Of a DNA stretch of 64,000 nucleotides, positions 48,301 through 59,500 are shown in pieces; the stretch's first letter is position 1; the number at the start of each line of letters is the position of its first letter. The translations under genes and the position numbers were made by a program. The notes beneath the pieces were generated by a model. The model was not told where the DNA came from and did no database searches. It was given only the letters and a program-made list of their open reading frames with translations. This DNA comes from Dysidea avara. Lineage: Eukaryota > Porifera > Demospongiae > Dictyoceratida > Dysideidae. Location: NCBI RefSeq assembly GCF_963678975.1, contig NC_089274.1, forward strand, positions 4,328,001 through 4,392,000, given 5' to 3'.

Positions 48301-51300
48301 TTACAATTACATCTCAAAATGGCCAAGACATACTTAATCACCAGACTACTTCATGGTCACTTTTTATAAAGACCACCTCTTCACATTGTAATAATTGGTA
48401 AGTTCCAAAAATCTATTTTCAAAACAGCTAGGTCAGTTAAAAATGTTAGGCTCTTAAGGTCATTATCTCCTCATGAGATCTCATTTATCACTTGCATGGA
48501 CTATTTTTGTATGACACACTCACTTGAGTGAAGTGTGTACCAAACTATGACATTGCCCCACAAGTTGTATCATGAAACATTTGCCAAGAAAAAAACTTGA
48601 GTACATAATACTGTTACAGCTGTAGCTACTATAATATTCAATAGGGAAAATCATGTGGCTATTACAGTATGTGAGCGCGGCTTGTGTAGCAATAAACCCA
48701 CAGCTTTTACGTGGATTTTGAATGACTGACTTCATCCTTTAACAATTGGTTCCTCTCAAAACTGGTTTACCACAGCTCAGGTCTTATGTTCTATTATTAG
48801 CACTCAACATATTCAGTATGGCTCTTGTTAGAGGGCAACTCTTATGACACTATTTAAGATGGTGATGTGGTTACTATCCTATTATATGAGCCATGCAGTG
48901 CTCAGTATAATGTCTCTTACATGATCTGTCAAAATGACAGACCAACGTGCAACACGGTCAGCCATTGGTACATAATAGTAAACAGTTTACATTCACTTTG
49001 TCTTCTAAAATGCTTATTCTGATAGGTCATAATGTCAGGCCATGGTCGGCCATTGTGGCTTTTTCGGTCAGAAAATGACAGATGACAGTGTTATTTTGAA
49101 CTCTTATCATGGATACTAAATCTAAGTATAGTACTGTCAACTGTTATTTTTAGATGGTAATTTACCTTTAAAGTTAGGTGGCTTCATGGTACATCAATTG
49201 ATTGTATACTGCCTACTTAACTAGGGCATCTGTGCACAGTGTATAACAACACACCTGTAGTATGTCTGTGATTTGTGTGTGTAGTGTGTAAATAGGAGAA
49301 TTTCAGGTGCATAATAAAAATCCAGATGTGATCTTGGTCAATGGAATTGATAAATGTACAAGTGAACATGATACAGGTGTATGTACACAGAAGTGGCTAT
49401 AGTTGCAGTTACACATAAAACATGTACATATTTCCCACTCACCTGACCAACTAAATCTCCCATATTTGGTGAACCTGATAACATGGGTAATACCAGTAAT
49501 TATAATCATTTAATAATATTACAGTAATATAGTTGTGATGCACATATATGGAGGTAAGGGAAGATGTGGTTATTGCAGTTTGTGCACATATGTACAGAGC
49601 CAGAAATTACAACTTTACAATGTCCTGACACAATGCCAGAACAAATTCAGACATATTCACCTTGGTCTGACAATCAATATCTGCACAGATATGCACATGT
49701 ATAGAGTACTGTCATATATGAAATGCAAAGTGTTAATGATAACTGTTATATACAAAAACTACAAAGCATTGGATATTGAAAACTAGATACATGACCAGCT
49801 GCAGAGACACACAAAAATACAATTTAGCTGGTGCTGACATTATGTCAGATCAACATGACATTTGGTCAGACAAATGCTAAAAATGGTCAGAAATTGTCTG
49901 ATGTCTGACTGTAATTTCAAGCACTGTGTGTACACACTGCAGTACATAATAGTTGTTAGGTGTATACAAAAATTACCTGTATGATATAATCAGGCTTCTC
50001 TTTGTCAACATTTTATGTATAACAGGAAAGAATATGACTGGGAGTGGGGACCTAATGAGCACATTTTATTTGACCAGTTCTTTTGTCACTCTAGTCATTC
50101 TTTTGTATAGAGTTCCATTTTCACTGGCCATAAATGGCCACAATGAATACCGTATTTCTATAAATATAAGCTGCGAGAAATCTTCACGAGTTAAATTTTT
50201 GTGTTAAAAATTTTTCACCGGTGTCCTCAAGCGACGAAAAATTTTTAACAATGAATTATGTAGCTTTAGTAATTCGTTAAAAGTCCTTTTTGTATATAGG
50301 AGAGGCAGAACAAGCAGTGAATCCATGGAGGCTGCACCCTGAGAGTTGTCCACCGGTCACAAACTCAAGCCGGGTGGACTGGAGTGGAATTGCTGTAGCT
50401 AGAAGCTCATTCCATGCAATTTACATATTCGTATATATATATACTTCATTTAATGGGTCCTGTAGTAGCTGTGTATCATATGGCATGGCATCATTGCCAA
50501 CGCTATCGCTGGCGGCGAAATCCCCAGGCGAGGACCCAGCGACAGCTCTCCCCTGGGATGCAGGTGGCCATTCTTGTTTTATTAAAATACTACAGCAAAG
50601 ACATACTCTTGAAACGCCAACGGCCAAGCTTTGATCCAGGTGGCCAGAAAGCAGTTAACCGAATTTATTCAACTTCTCTAATATTACGTTGGTAAACATT
50701 TTTCGCGTAATTAATTTTCGTCGGATGCTAGCTTCGACAAAATATTTTTAACGGTTTATAAATATAGAAATACGGTATATGAAATATACCACTAAAATAA
50801 GGGTGAATAAGGGTGTTGTTTTATACTCCTAACCTTTGCAAAAATTTTCACACCCATGACCAGAGACATAATATTTATACTAATCTTTTACAATTAACGT
50901 GACTGATATGACCTGAAAGTACATGTAGGTCCATGTAGGTTTCTAAATACTTTCTTTGGAGCAAAGACTTCAAATTTTTAGCATGATGTGCACAACTTAA
51001 AAGGATAGGGATATCCATAGCTGGATATTGTGAGGGAAAGCATCGACTCTTACATGTGAGTCTGAGTGGAGGGTAAATATGTATGCAGAATGATAAAAAT
51101 TCTACTACAATCAGTTCTAGACTCCTGACCCCTTGTGATTACGTACATCAAGGGGGTGTCACATAGGTACGTGCTGTAGGTAGATCTGCAACTGCAGTCA
51201 AATCTTGACCACCCAAAATTTTCTCTTTGACCTATGACTAAGAGCCTTTTTCAATCTTTAATTGGTGACTTGACGATGTTTTAGTATTTTTTGATTGTAA

Positions 51301-51996
51301 ATTGGAATTTACCCTTGACCATTGGCTTGACACAAATTCGGTGGCCTTGACCTTTGACTTAGATTTTGACCGTGGTCACAGATCTACCGACAGTGAGTGC
51401 TGTAAGTCACCCCCTTGTACATGTAATTGTCAAATTATGATCTATCATCATGATGATATTTCCTTGGCTGCTTACCAAGTTTCTAAAAAAAAGTAGTAAC
51501 AACTGGAACCGTGGCAAGAACAAAAATTGTAGCCGTTGCTACTATAAACAGATCAACTACACATCCCATGATGCCGAAGCCCGTGTGTTAAATATGTAGT
51601 ACCATACTTATAAATCTATGCTCAATATGCACCAAGCTTACCTCCAAGCTTCAATAGATCATCCATCAAGTCTTTACGCTGCTCCAATACTGCAATATGC
51701 AATAAGGTTTTTCCATCAGGAAGCGGACTGTTTAAGATCCACTCTATATCCTCCTTGTCAAATCGATTTGTGAATTTAAATTCGCCGTGGATTTTGTAAA
51801 ACGACAGTAGTTCATAAACCTGCTCTGTATAACCAGAATAGCTTGCTGCAACACTCAACGCTAACTGTTTTTCATCACGAGATTCTTGCGAACTAGAAAA
51901 CCTCAACTGTTCTTCTGTAAAACTTCCATTCTCCATATCGTCGTTCAGGACGCCCCTAGTAACGTCTGCCCACGTCAAAGGGAAAATGTAAGACAT
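32741..51996 (-). CDS. LRRK: LRRK-type ROCO kinase (ankyrin-LRR-ROC-COR-kinase-WD40), complete, copy A
   Basis: Nineteen exons, 5' to 3': 51642-51996, 49443-49474, 47244-47421, 46874-46991, 42340-44514, 38956-39160, 38669-38791, 38374-38611, 37597-37753, 37470-37546, 37312-37419, 35580-36892, 35408-35530, 35063-35359, 34758-35018, 34576-34707, 34001-34420, 33370-33952, 32741-33219. All phases agree; 2457 residues. Ankyrin repeats about 1-560 (GQTPLHYAV), LRRs 560-940, ROC 953-1142 with P-loop GGSKTGKTS and G4 VGTHLD, COR 1143-1693, kinase about 1715-2010, then a WD40-like C-terminus. The kinase has GSGGSA, VAIK lysine near 1741, YLDLKSGN (Asp about 1850), DYG as in LRRK1/2, and APE. The usual Arg before the catalytic Asp is Leu, and ROC G3 reads WDFP, without glycine. 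The domain order with N-terminal ankyrins is that of LRRK1. Introns 1-5 are long and repeat-filled. Confidence 0.93.
38025..38235. mobile_element. pogo/Tc1-like MITE, about 211 bp
   Basis: TIRs AGTGGAGAGTCGATTATCTG / GTTCGGATAATCGACTCTCCACT, a type common among pogo/Tigger-derived MITEs. It lies in the LRRK intron between 37753 and 38374 and carries two copies of the dispersed TACTCTAAT(A/T)(A/G)AGCA motif. No clear TA duplication. Confidence 0.75.
39791..39905. repeat. Hairpin element 1 of the LRRK intron cluster
   Basis: Left arm AGTTATACAATGGCCACGAG, then TGCTCTGCCTG and AAACGCA; right arm complementary. The centre holds its own small stem (GGGCC...GGCCC). Confidence 0.85.
40645..40820. 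repeat. Tandem related hairpins in the LRRK intron
   Basis: A unit with outer ACCGCARCCAGTGC / GCACTCGYTGCGGT and an inner palindrome such as GTGCATTATAACTTATAATG (40692-40714 and 40742-40764) occurs about three times head to tail with drift. Confidence 0.75.
40805..40985. repeat. Two adjacent hairpins with TA-rich stems
   Basis: GGCGGTGCCTTTGAA pairs with TTCAAAGGCACCGCTGG (40805-40886). CAGGTGAGTATATATATACC pairs with GTATATATATACTCACCTG (40917-40971). Both lie in the same LRRK intron. Confidence 0.75.
41429..41583. repeat. Hairpin element, about 155 bp
   Basis: Arms read ACCATGGCTCACTTCGGTGT then ATTGCACTTATATACACCCC on the left, and the complement on the right with one small bulge. The inner loop has a second stem (GGAAGTTTACTGTTGATAAA). 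Confidence 0.88.
41600..41672. repeat. Hairpin element, about 73 bp
   Basis: TACTAGATAAAGCACTGCC pairs with GGCAGTGCTTTATCTGGTA; a second inner stem GTGCTATA/TATAGCAC sits in the loop. Confidence 0.88.
42267..42297. repeat. (TA)n microsatellite
   Basis: About 13 TA units, 43 bp from the 3' border of LRRK exon 42340-44514. Confidence 0.9.
44515..46873. other. LRRK intron 4 with a dispersed repeat copy
   Basis: 2.36 kb. 45705-45890 is a copy of a repeat found again at 63840-64000: both start TCAAACAGTACGGTAGTA and share CCACYAAAAATGC, GATGAAAATCA and ATACAG further on. The short inverted arms AAACAGTAC/GTACTGTTT mark its end. The rest has no recognised gene. Confidence 0.6.
47422..49442. other. 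LRRK intron 2, no gene recognised
   Basis: About 2 kb; it includes degenerate repeats of AAGACCACC at 48240-48380, probably an old MITE remnant. Confidence 0.5.
50148..50777. mobile_element. TIR element, 630 bp, in LRRK intron 1
   Basis: Ends TACCGTATTTCTATAAATAT and AAATATAGAAATACGGTA are inverted. Sub-terminal regions rich in AAAAATTTTT and TTTTCGTCG also mirror each other. The interior is clearly more GC-rich and has an open frame at 50414-50695 (+) of unknown kind, so it may be captured sequence. No transposase recognised. Confidence 0.8.
51141..51426. mobile_element. Inverted-repeat element, about 286 bp
   Basis: ACGTACATCAAGGGGGTGTC...GTAGGTAGATCTG is mirrored by CAGATCTACCGAC...GTCACCCCCTTGTACATGT. 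The interior has repeated TTGACC/TGACTT phrases. It lies in LRRK intron 1. Confidence 0.75.
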
Positions 51997-52277
51997 GATC
52001 GATGATCACTACGATTCGAAGAATTAACCTCGGAAGAGGTGTTTGGTCTATAGTTTGGTGTACTCTATATATTTAACATGGTCACGTGATACACATTACG
52101 TATTACCTGCGGTGGATTTACAGCTTACCAATTGCTGCAGTTCCTATCTATTTACTGATGTGCACCTTAGGATTGATTTATTTCATTTTTAGGGGCGAAT
52201 GCAGAGAGCTACATATAGACACAAGGTATTTTTGAACTATATTCTAAAGATGTTACAGATCTAGACTCGGATCTAGA
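51997..52277. promoter_or_regulatory. Presumed LRRK copy A upstream region
   Basis: DNA directly upstream of the LRRK ATG; no TATA box or known motif that I can name. Its promoter role is inferred from position. Confidence 0.35.
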
Positions 52278-52436
52278 CTACAGGTCGTGTTGGTAGCAAT
52301 CGGTCGCAATCTGAATCGTCTTTTCGTTCCGCCTAGAGTTTCAAACAATTATGGAAAGAGAAGTTCTTATTTTCGTGGGTCTGTTCTGTGGAACAATTTA
52401 AGATCTGCTGCTGCTGCTTCTTTGTCTTTGTGCTGA
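52278..52436 (+). mobile_element. Non-LTR retrotransposon ORF 3' tail, fragment
   Basis: The frame reads VPPRVSNNYGKRSSYFRGSV and then LWNNLRSAAA before a stop at 52434. A basic stretch followed by YFRGSxLWNxL is the usual end of reverse-transcriptase ORFs of jockey/RTE-type elements. An AT-rich presumed 3' UTR follows. No RT catalytic domain remains. Confidence 0.45.
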
Positions 52437-53787
52437 AAAGTTGTATTTTCATGTATGCTGCATGTTGTATTTAGCTATTATTGCAATTGTTTAGTGTATG
52501 TGTGTTTGTGTAGTTTTGTATTTAGCTTTATTGTATTTTACTTATAATCTTTACAGCTAGGGCTACACTGAAAATCAGTATTCAGTTACTGAGTGGATCC
52601 TCTGTTAAAAAATTACAATTACCGCAATTACACATACAGTTGAGTCACATGCAGCAACATGCAATTAAAGAGGAGGCACTAGAATGATGCATGCAATTTA
52701 CAGCTTCTTCACTATACAATAAGAGACACCGGCTGAGCAGAGTGAACTCTGCGTATCATTTTCTAAGATGAAAGCACTTAAGTTCTAAACCTATGGCCAG
52801 ACAAATGTATAGTTTACAGCTTATCATCATGATATTTCAAGATTTCTCCAAATATTTCCTTCTGCACTTATTATTTAAGACTAGCACCAGCATAGCTTAT
52901 GATATTATATAGGAGTAGAAAAGGTGGTTATGTGAGCTGAAGCTTCTATGCACTTTAAACAGTTTCAGCTCTTTCACTTCATAAGATCATCTGGTGCAGT
53001 CAAATACCCAACTGAGTAAACACTGAGTAAATTAGCTATGTTGTTTGAAAACTTATAATATTCTTATATGCATGATTTACTTCTTCTGTGTACATGCATC
53101 TCACAGATAATCTGAGATTGGTGCTGGGAACTTATACTCAGATTTTCTCATTTTAGGAGAGATTCTGTGATTTATCACATGTAGTCAATGATCCTGCATT
53201 AGCTACATGCACTTTAATAATTACTGATTGCAATTGGCATGCAGTGGCTATGCACATGCAACACCTTTTTTTACATATGGACATGTAAGGGTAAATCTAG
53301 TGGAAATGCATGAACCATGCACAATTGTAATGTCCATAAGAGTATTTTTTTTCGTTTTGTTTGAAATTTCAGTGTACCATGGACTCTCTGTGGTTTGTAA
53401 TGCACCTGTCCTCAGAGCAGGATGCAGACCTAATTCAGTCACTGCTCAGCGTGACTGCATTCATAAAACTGTTGGTCAGGATGTTGTATGTAGTTTTGTC
53501 TTAGTTATTTCCTGCAATATAAAAAATTAAGTGTGTTCTGTGACACCAAAGTGTGCTGTTTGGTGTCACAGGGCACACTTCATTTTTATGGTGTCACAGT
53601 GTGTGTGTGTGCTCAATTTGGAACTATAATAAGTATACTATCTGCATGTGCAGGCTATGCCTTTTGGTGCCATCCTGTCATTTAGACAAATTAGATAAAT
53701 AAATAAATGAAAAAATGTTATCAGCATGTGGTACATGTAGGTCTGGGTACATGTATCTATATCTGTGGAGTATATGAGTGTAGTCTC
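52437..53787. other. Intergenic, no gene recognised
   Basis: It contains a TGTGACACCAAA...TTTGGTGTCACA hairpin at 53539-53570 and a third half-copy just after. Otherwise AT-rich with no coding signal. Confidence 0.5.
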
Positions 53788-54653
53788 CAGGGGCGGATCT
53801 AGGATTTATAAAAGGGGGGGGGGCTAACTCAAGGTACTAATCTCTTGGGTAGAGGTAGCTAAGCACACTTCCCAGCATGCGAAGCATGCTGGAACTAGGG
53901 GGGTCTGGGGGCATGCTCCCCCAGGAAAATTTCGAAAAATAGATGCTAAAACACTGCAATTTGGAGACATTTCCACATAAAATTCATAATATTTTCTGCC
54001 TGTAGATATTTTATGTACTGCCTTTAGATTATAGGTATGGCTCTCTGAAGCATTTTGCTAATGGAAAAGTTTGGGTAGGTACAGACAAGCAAGTACATGA
54101 TGCACCCCTCTCACAATTGCACAACACTGAATAGGTGCATGTTAGAATAATAATGTTGAAAGTGGAAAATTTTGAAATTTGAGATTGAATCTGAGAGCAT
54201 TTTCAATGGAAATTGTGAACCTGAATTAAGTATTGCCATACATATTAACTACACAAGTAGATGAATGAAGCCCTTTAAACAGACCAATTCATTTCATTGC
54301 ATGTATAGGTGCAGGCAGATTTGGAAAAATTCCATAACAGAATCAACTACATGTTTCCAGTGAATGTTCTATTAGAGTAGTTAGCTGACTGCTCTATTAG
54401 AGTATCTCGATCTTGTAAACCTCCAATGCTGATTCGGGTCCTTGTTGCATAAATTTTAGCATAAATCCACTGATAATACCTTGGAAAGACGTTTATAAGG
54501 TGGTTTTATGAGTATTTATATTATTAGTGATCATATAATTATGCTAAGACAAAATTTCATTATAATACTCAGCATATTGATCAAGTAAAGCCTAAATATG
54601 AAGGGGGGGGGGCTTCAGCCCCCAAAGCCCCCCCCCCCCTGGATCCGCCCCTG
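53788..54653. mobile_element. hAT-like non-autonomous element, 866 bp
   Basis: Ends CAGGGGCGGATCTAGGATTT and the inverted CCTGGATCCGCCCCTG, a TIR seen widely in animal hAT relatives. Poly-G and poly-C runs adjoin both TIRs. GTCTC flanks both sides (53783-53787, 54654-54658); an 8-bp duplication would be usual, so only part of it may survive. No transposase frame. Two TGYTCTATTAGAGTA motifs lie inside. Confidence 0.85.
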
Positions 54654-55882
54654 GTCTCAGTGATCATCATCAAAAGCTCCTCTGAGCTCTTGATGAAGCA
54701 AATTTTCAAATATCAGCAAAGATTCCACCTGATGTGTAGTTGGTGATGATGGTCAGGGATTGTGATGCATCTCAGTGTAGCAATGCAATCATACTCTAAT
54801 GGATCAACCATGCAGTCATTACTCTATTAGAGTACATGCACATGCATGGGGAAAAATGCTCACAGTCACTTTGAAATTCTTGTTATGTTAATTAATTGTA
54901 TGTAGTAAGGGTTCACTGACTACATGGCTTCCAAGAGCAGCTATTTTACCATGCAATGTTGTAGTCATGGTCAACTGTTTCTGACACAGTGGCAGCACAC
55001 TCTGAGCAATGGTAATAACTACAACCTATCAATTGTACTGTCTATAGCCAGCCATGCATGAATACAGCTGTGGAACCTCAGTAATATGAACTCCATTTAT
55101 CTGAATTGTCATGATACTTCAATAATGAATGTTAGAGCACTGAGTGTTCTATTAGAGTATAGTCAAAAGTTTAATTGTTTGCAAGTGTCAACTGGAAGTT
55201 AATGAGCAATGCTAACCATGATAGATATATTGTGCTGAGGAATTGAAAAAGTATGGCAAGTGGAGTGATACTATGAGATATCATTCATCAGGTGGTAGCT
55301 AAAAAAAGGTCTTGGGGTGAATCTGAAGCATTTGTAGGTACTGCATGCTGTGTTGAAAACAGCAAGTAAATAGTATTAGGACAATGCATGATGGATGCTT
55401 TGGCTATGGAACCAACTAAAAATACAGTGATTGTCAATATGTATAGCTAAGACTATATATTCCTGGCCACAGCAACTTTCATATTGGTATTTATAAGTCG
55501 GGTTTGCATGAGACTGAATTAAACTTAGGTTGCATCTGTGATGGTTACCATTCCATTGTCACATGCAGCTGCAGGATTGCTTTTCCGCAGCCCACAGAAC
55601 ATTAGATGGTGTGGATCTGCAAGTAATAACCAACAGATGCAGTTTTAACTGTCTGGTTATTAATGGTCTGATGTGATCCAAATAAAAAATTTAGCTCATG
55701 CCTCTTTGTATAACATCATTGGAGTGTATGTATATATACTTAGCTTTATACATTGGTATCAGATTATATTGTGTTTTATGTGACTAGAGCATTCCAATTG
55801 CATGCTTAGTGTACAAAGCGTAAATATCAAACAAAACTGGGCCGCATTGTCACTGATATTACAATGTCACATATATAGCTTA

Positions 55883-56307
55883 TAGTGCTGGGTGATATAG
55901 ATTTTTGTTATGTCATCTGTCATGGCAAAATTTTTTCACGATATACAGTATACCCATAACAGTTGATAGCTTACAAGTTACAATACTTAGTCCTAAGGTT
56001 GAATCTGTGATATCTTAGTCTTTATCTATTACAAGTGTAAACATATCTGTGTACTTACCTAGCACCTTTCAAAATGGTAGAAAGGATACCAGATTGGATG
56101 CATGTACATGTTACCAGAATATCTAATGCTATAACTATGCTCTCAATGAGGGTGCAGTGCAAGGTTTGGCCAAGCTAGAGACATGCACCATTTACAAGCT
56201 GGGTAAGTCACATGAGTTCTATCACAATAATAATTTCTAGCTATCATGTCATGACATAAATTAATATATCATGATACAAAATACATTCATTATATTGCCC
56301 AGCACTA
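55883..56307. mobile_element. hAT-like MITE, 425 bp, with 8-bp target duplication
   Basis: TIRs TAGTGCTGGGTGATATA / ATATTGCCCAGCACTA. Flanks ATAGCTTA (55875-55882) and ATAGTTTA (56308-56315) differ at one base and match the 8-bp duplication of hAT elements. Non-coding. Confidence 0.88.
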
Positions 56308-56599
56308 ATAGTTTAATATTCCTGTGGCATGGAATATTACATTCAAATAATAAACTTAAGTATACTCTAATCAATATCAAGGTTATTAATGCTATAATTA
56401 TAAGTGCAAATGTGCATGAAAAAATTACCAGATATATATAGATGTACTTGCACAAACGTTTTAAAATGTCACCTATAGTACCTAGTGTTATAACTTGTAA
56501 GTTAGTGAGGGATCCAAAGCATCAACAGCAGTAAAATTATCTTAAGTTAGCTAATATTTCAGCGTGCAGCAAACAGCAATTTGTGTTGTATGTAGAGGT
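56308..56599. other. 3' flank of LRRK copy B
   Basis: Short AT-rich stretch after the copy B stop codon, probably its 3' UTR. No motif named. Confidence 0.5.
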
Positions 56600-59500
56600 T
56601 TATTTGGATGGTAAACCAGTCCATGTCATAAACTGAAGATCACTTTCAGATATTTGATTATTGAAATTTAAGGACTCAGCCAATCCCTTTCCTACACTGA
56701 CAATCAAAGGGCATGGAGAATTTAATCCTGACTCGTAACTGAGTTGTGATCCAAGTGTACTACATCTTTGTTTGTGTGATTCTTGAGACACTCTTCTACG
56801 ACTTACGATTGCATCTGTAGTCAGAGTATTGCGACGTGGTTGAGATTTGTAGGTTAGAGAGAATTGTTCAACACATATGCTTTGAGAAATTTCAGGGGGG
56901 AGCTCTATCAATGACCGGACTTTATTCCCATGCCATTGAAAGTGTTGCAAGAATCGGCCACTTGATGAATCAAATACTTCAACAAATCCCAAAGAAGTAC
57001 CAACATACAAGTGATTCTTATGACCAAGTAATGCTGTCACCTGAACATTTTCACCTGCAAGATAAATTACACATGTACAGTCATAGGGCTTAATGTATAC
57101 CAGTACATGTTGATCTAACCTCCAAAATGTAAGGAAACTGACTGCAGTTGAGTTTTATCATCTGCTTTCCAACAAACTAATTGTGAACATCCTTCAAAAG
57201 ACACCCACACATGTGTTGCTGATTTCTTAGCAGGACCTATTTGTATGGTAAGTGTTTCAATTAAATTGCAGTTGCAACTTCTCTTTTTCTCAGCTATTGA
57301 ACATTTCAAAACTTCACTTTCAGTGCATCCAGTTGGTGATTGTCTGAGGACTACAATTTCTTTGTCTTCTCTAGTTACCCAAACCTCTGTAGCTTGAAGA
57401 AAATGAATTTTAGAAAGGGTGCTTATGGGATTATTTTTGTGCAGCTGTAGCTTTCCAATCAAAAGCACTCCTAAAATATGAACTTCATCATATAGACACC
57501 ATATTTCTGATAACTCCCACAGGATCAGTACCATGTGCCACTCTGGGATATGTAACAACTGTATTACATCTAATGGTGAATTTTCTAATATCACACAACT
57601 TATTGTTTTCATCTGTGCAGTATGAACAACGTACAGCTTGTGATCAACTGTGCAGACCCACATGTAGTTACCAACATTGGCCATTGTCATTACCTTTATG
57701 GACATATCAGTGTGTACCTGCATAAAATGTACATCATGCATGCAACTATATGTATATTATGGATACAAAATCACTCACTCTATAGCCAATATCACTACAC
57801 CTAAAAGTGAAAATTGTGAGTTTTGAATATCCATCTTCACAATCTTGAGCCACCCACACTTGAGTGTGATGATTTACTGTGCTTCTCTTCCTTTTAGCTG
57901 GTGGAGTCTGTGGTTCTATGGAAGAAAACAATCGGGGAAAGTCCTTAATGTTTGGGATGGTTTGCTGCAAGTTTGGAAAGTTGGTGGTTGAGTATTCTGG
58001 TAAATGGTCACGTTTAACCAGACATTGAGATATGCAAGATAATTTTTTTGGCTTCAAGTTATAGTTAAAACGTAAAAAGCACAATTCTGGCAATTCACTC
58101 CATTTCAATACTTGTACCATACTTGGGCGCTTCCCAGGATCATGACACCAACAACATTTCATGATTTTATGGATAAGACATGGAGTGAAGTTTTCCTATT
58201 GAATACAAGTGCATAACAACACACATTTTTGCTTCATGTACCTTAGCAGTTTCTGGACTTATTGGTCTAAGCTGTCTTAAAATCAGTTCTGTAGGTTGTT
58301 CACTGTAAAGCTCAAATGGCTTCAGCAATGCAACTAATTCATATACGAACATGCCAAAAGAAAATACATCAATCTGTATAATAATACACATACATGTGTT
58401 AATGTAAATAAAGCTTAAAATGTACGTACCTTGTCAGATTGTAAGACTTGCTGTCCTTGAAATGCGTCATACACTTCTGGGGCTATAAACCCAGGTGTTC
58501 CAGTTATTGAATCACATTTTAGTTCTTGTGAAACACTGGAAATGGTGCTAATTCCATAATCTGTTATTTTGACTAAAACATCTTGGTCAATATTTGGGTG
58601 ATTTGGCATGGGAAACTTCCATGCCAAAACATTATCAGATTTCAGATCACGATAAATTATGTGCTGTTCATGTAGGAAGGCCAGAGCTGATGCAATCTAG
58701 ATATGAAATTTAACAAATTAAACTATGTATATGTGTTTGCTGATTAATACCTGACACATTGATGCTTGTAGTACAGTGGGTATTAGCACAGAGTTAGCAG
58801 CTCGGTACTGTTTTAGGATTGAACTTAGGCTCCCAAGAGGAGCTAGTTCCATTAAGAACAGGTAAGGAATGGTACGCACACCACACAGCTGAGTTAAGTT
58901 ATCATGGTGTAGCGTAGACTGAAATAACACTTCTTTTCTGATTACCCTGTAATTTTCCACTGATACTGTGTAACTGCTTAAGAAGTCTTGGAGGTGCGTT
59001 ATGTGACCCAGCACACCTGTTAACACCTTTACTGCAACTAGTTGTCGCTACATAAATTGAACCGGAACATTAATGTAATGTAACAAAAAATTTATTAGCT
59101 TAGTTAAAATTTATGAACCTTGTCACTCATCTGTATTTCTCCTCTCAGTACAGTGGCAGAGCCTCCACTACCCAATGTCTTCTCTTCATCTATGATCAGT
59201 GGAATGTCTGGACCACAAATAATTTCTTCATCCAAATCTTTAAAACACTGCAAATGGGCATGTCAAGCAATGCAGTGGAACAAAGAAGTAGTAAAGTTAT
59301 CATACAGTATGTATGATACTCTATAGTATAGAGATCATGGAGGTTTGGGCATTCTTACCCAAAAATATCATTCAAAAACCAACCTAACTTTTTTTCATGA
59401 TAGCTTGGCCGTATTGGTTAGGAATAACCAAGTCCATTAAAATGTCCCAAACCCTTCCAACAAGTTTCTGTGAGATTTTTAAAATTGTTAATAAACTGAA

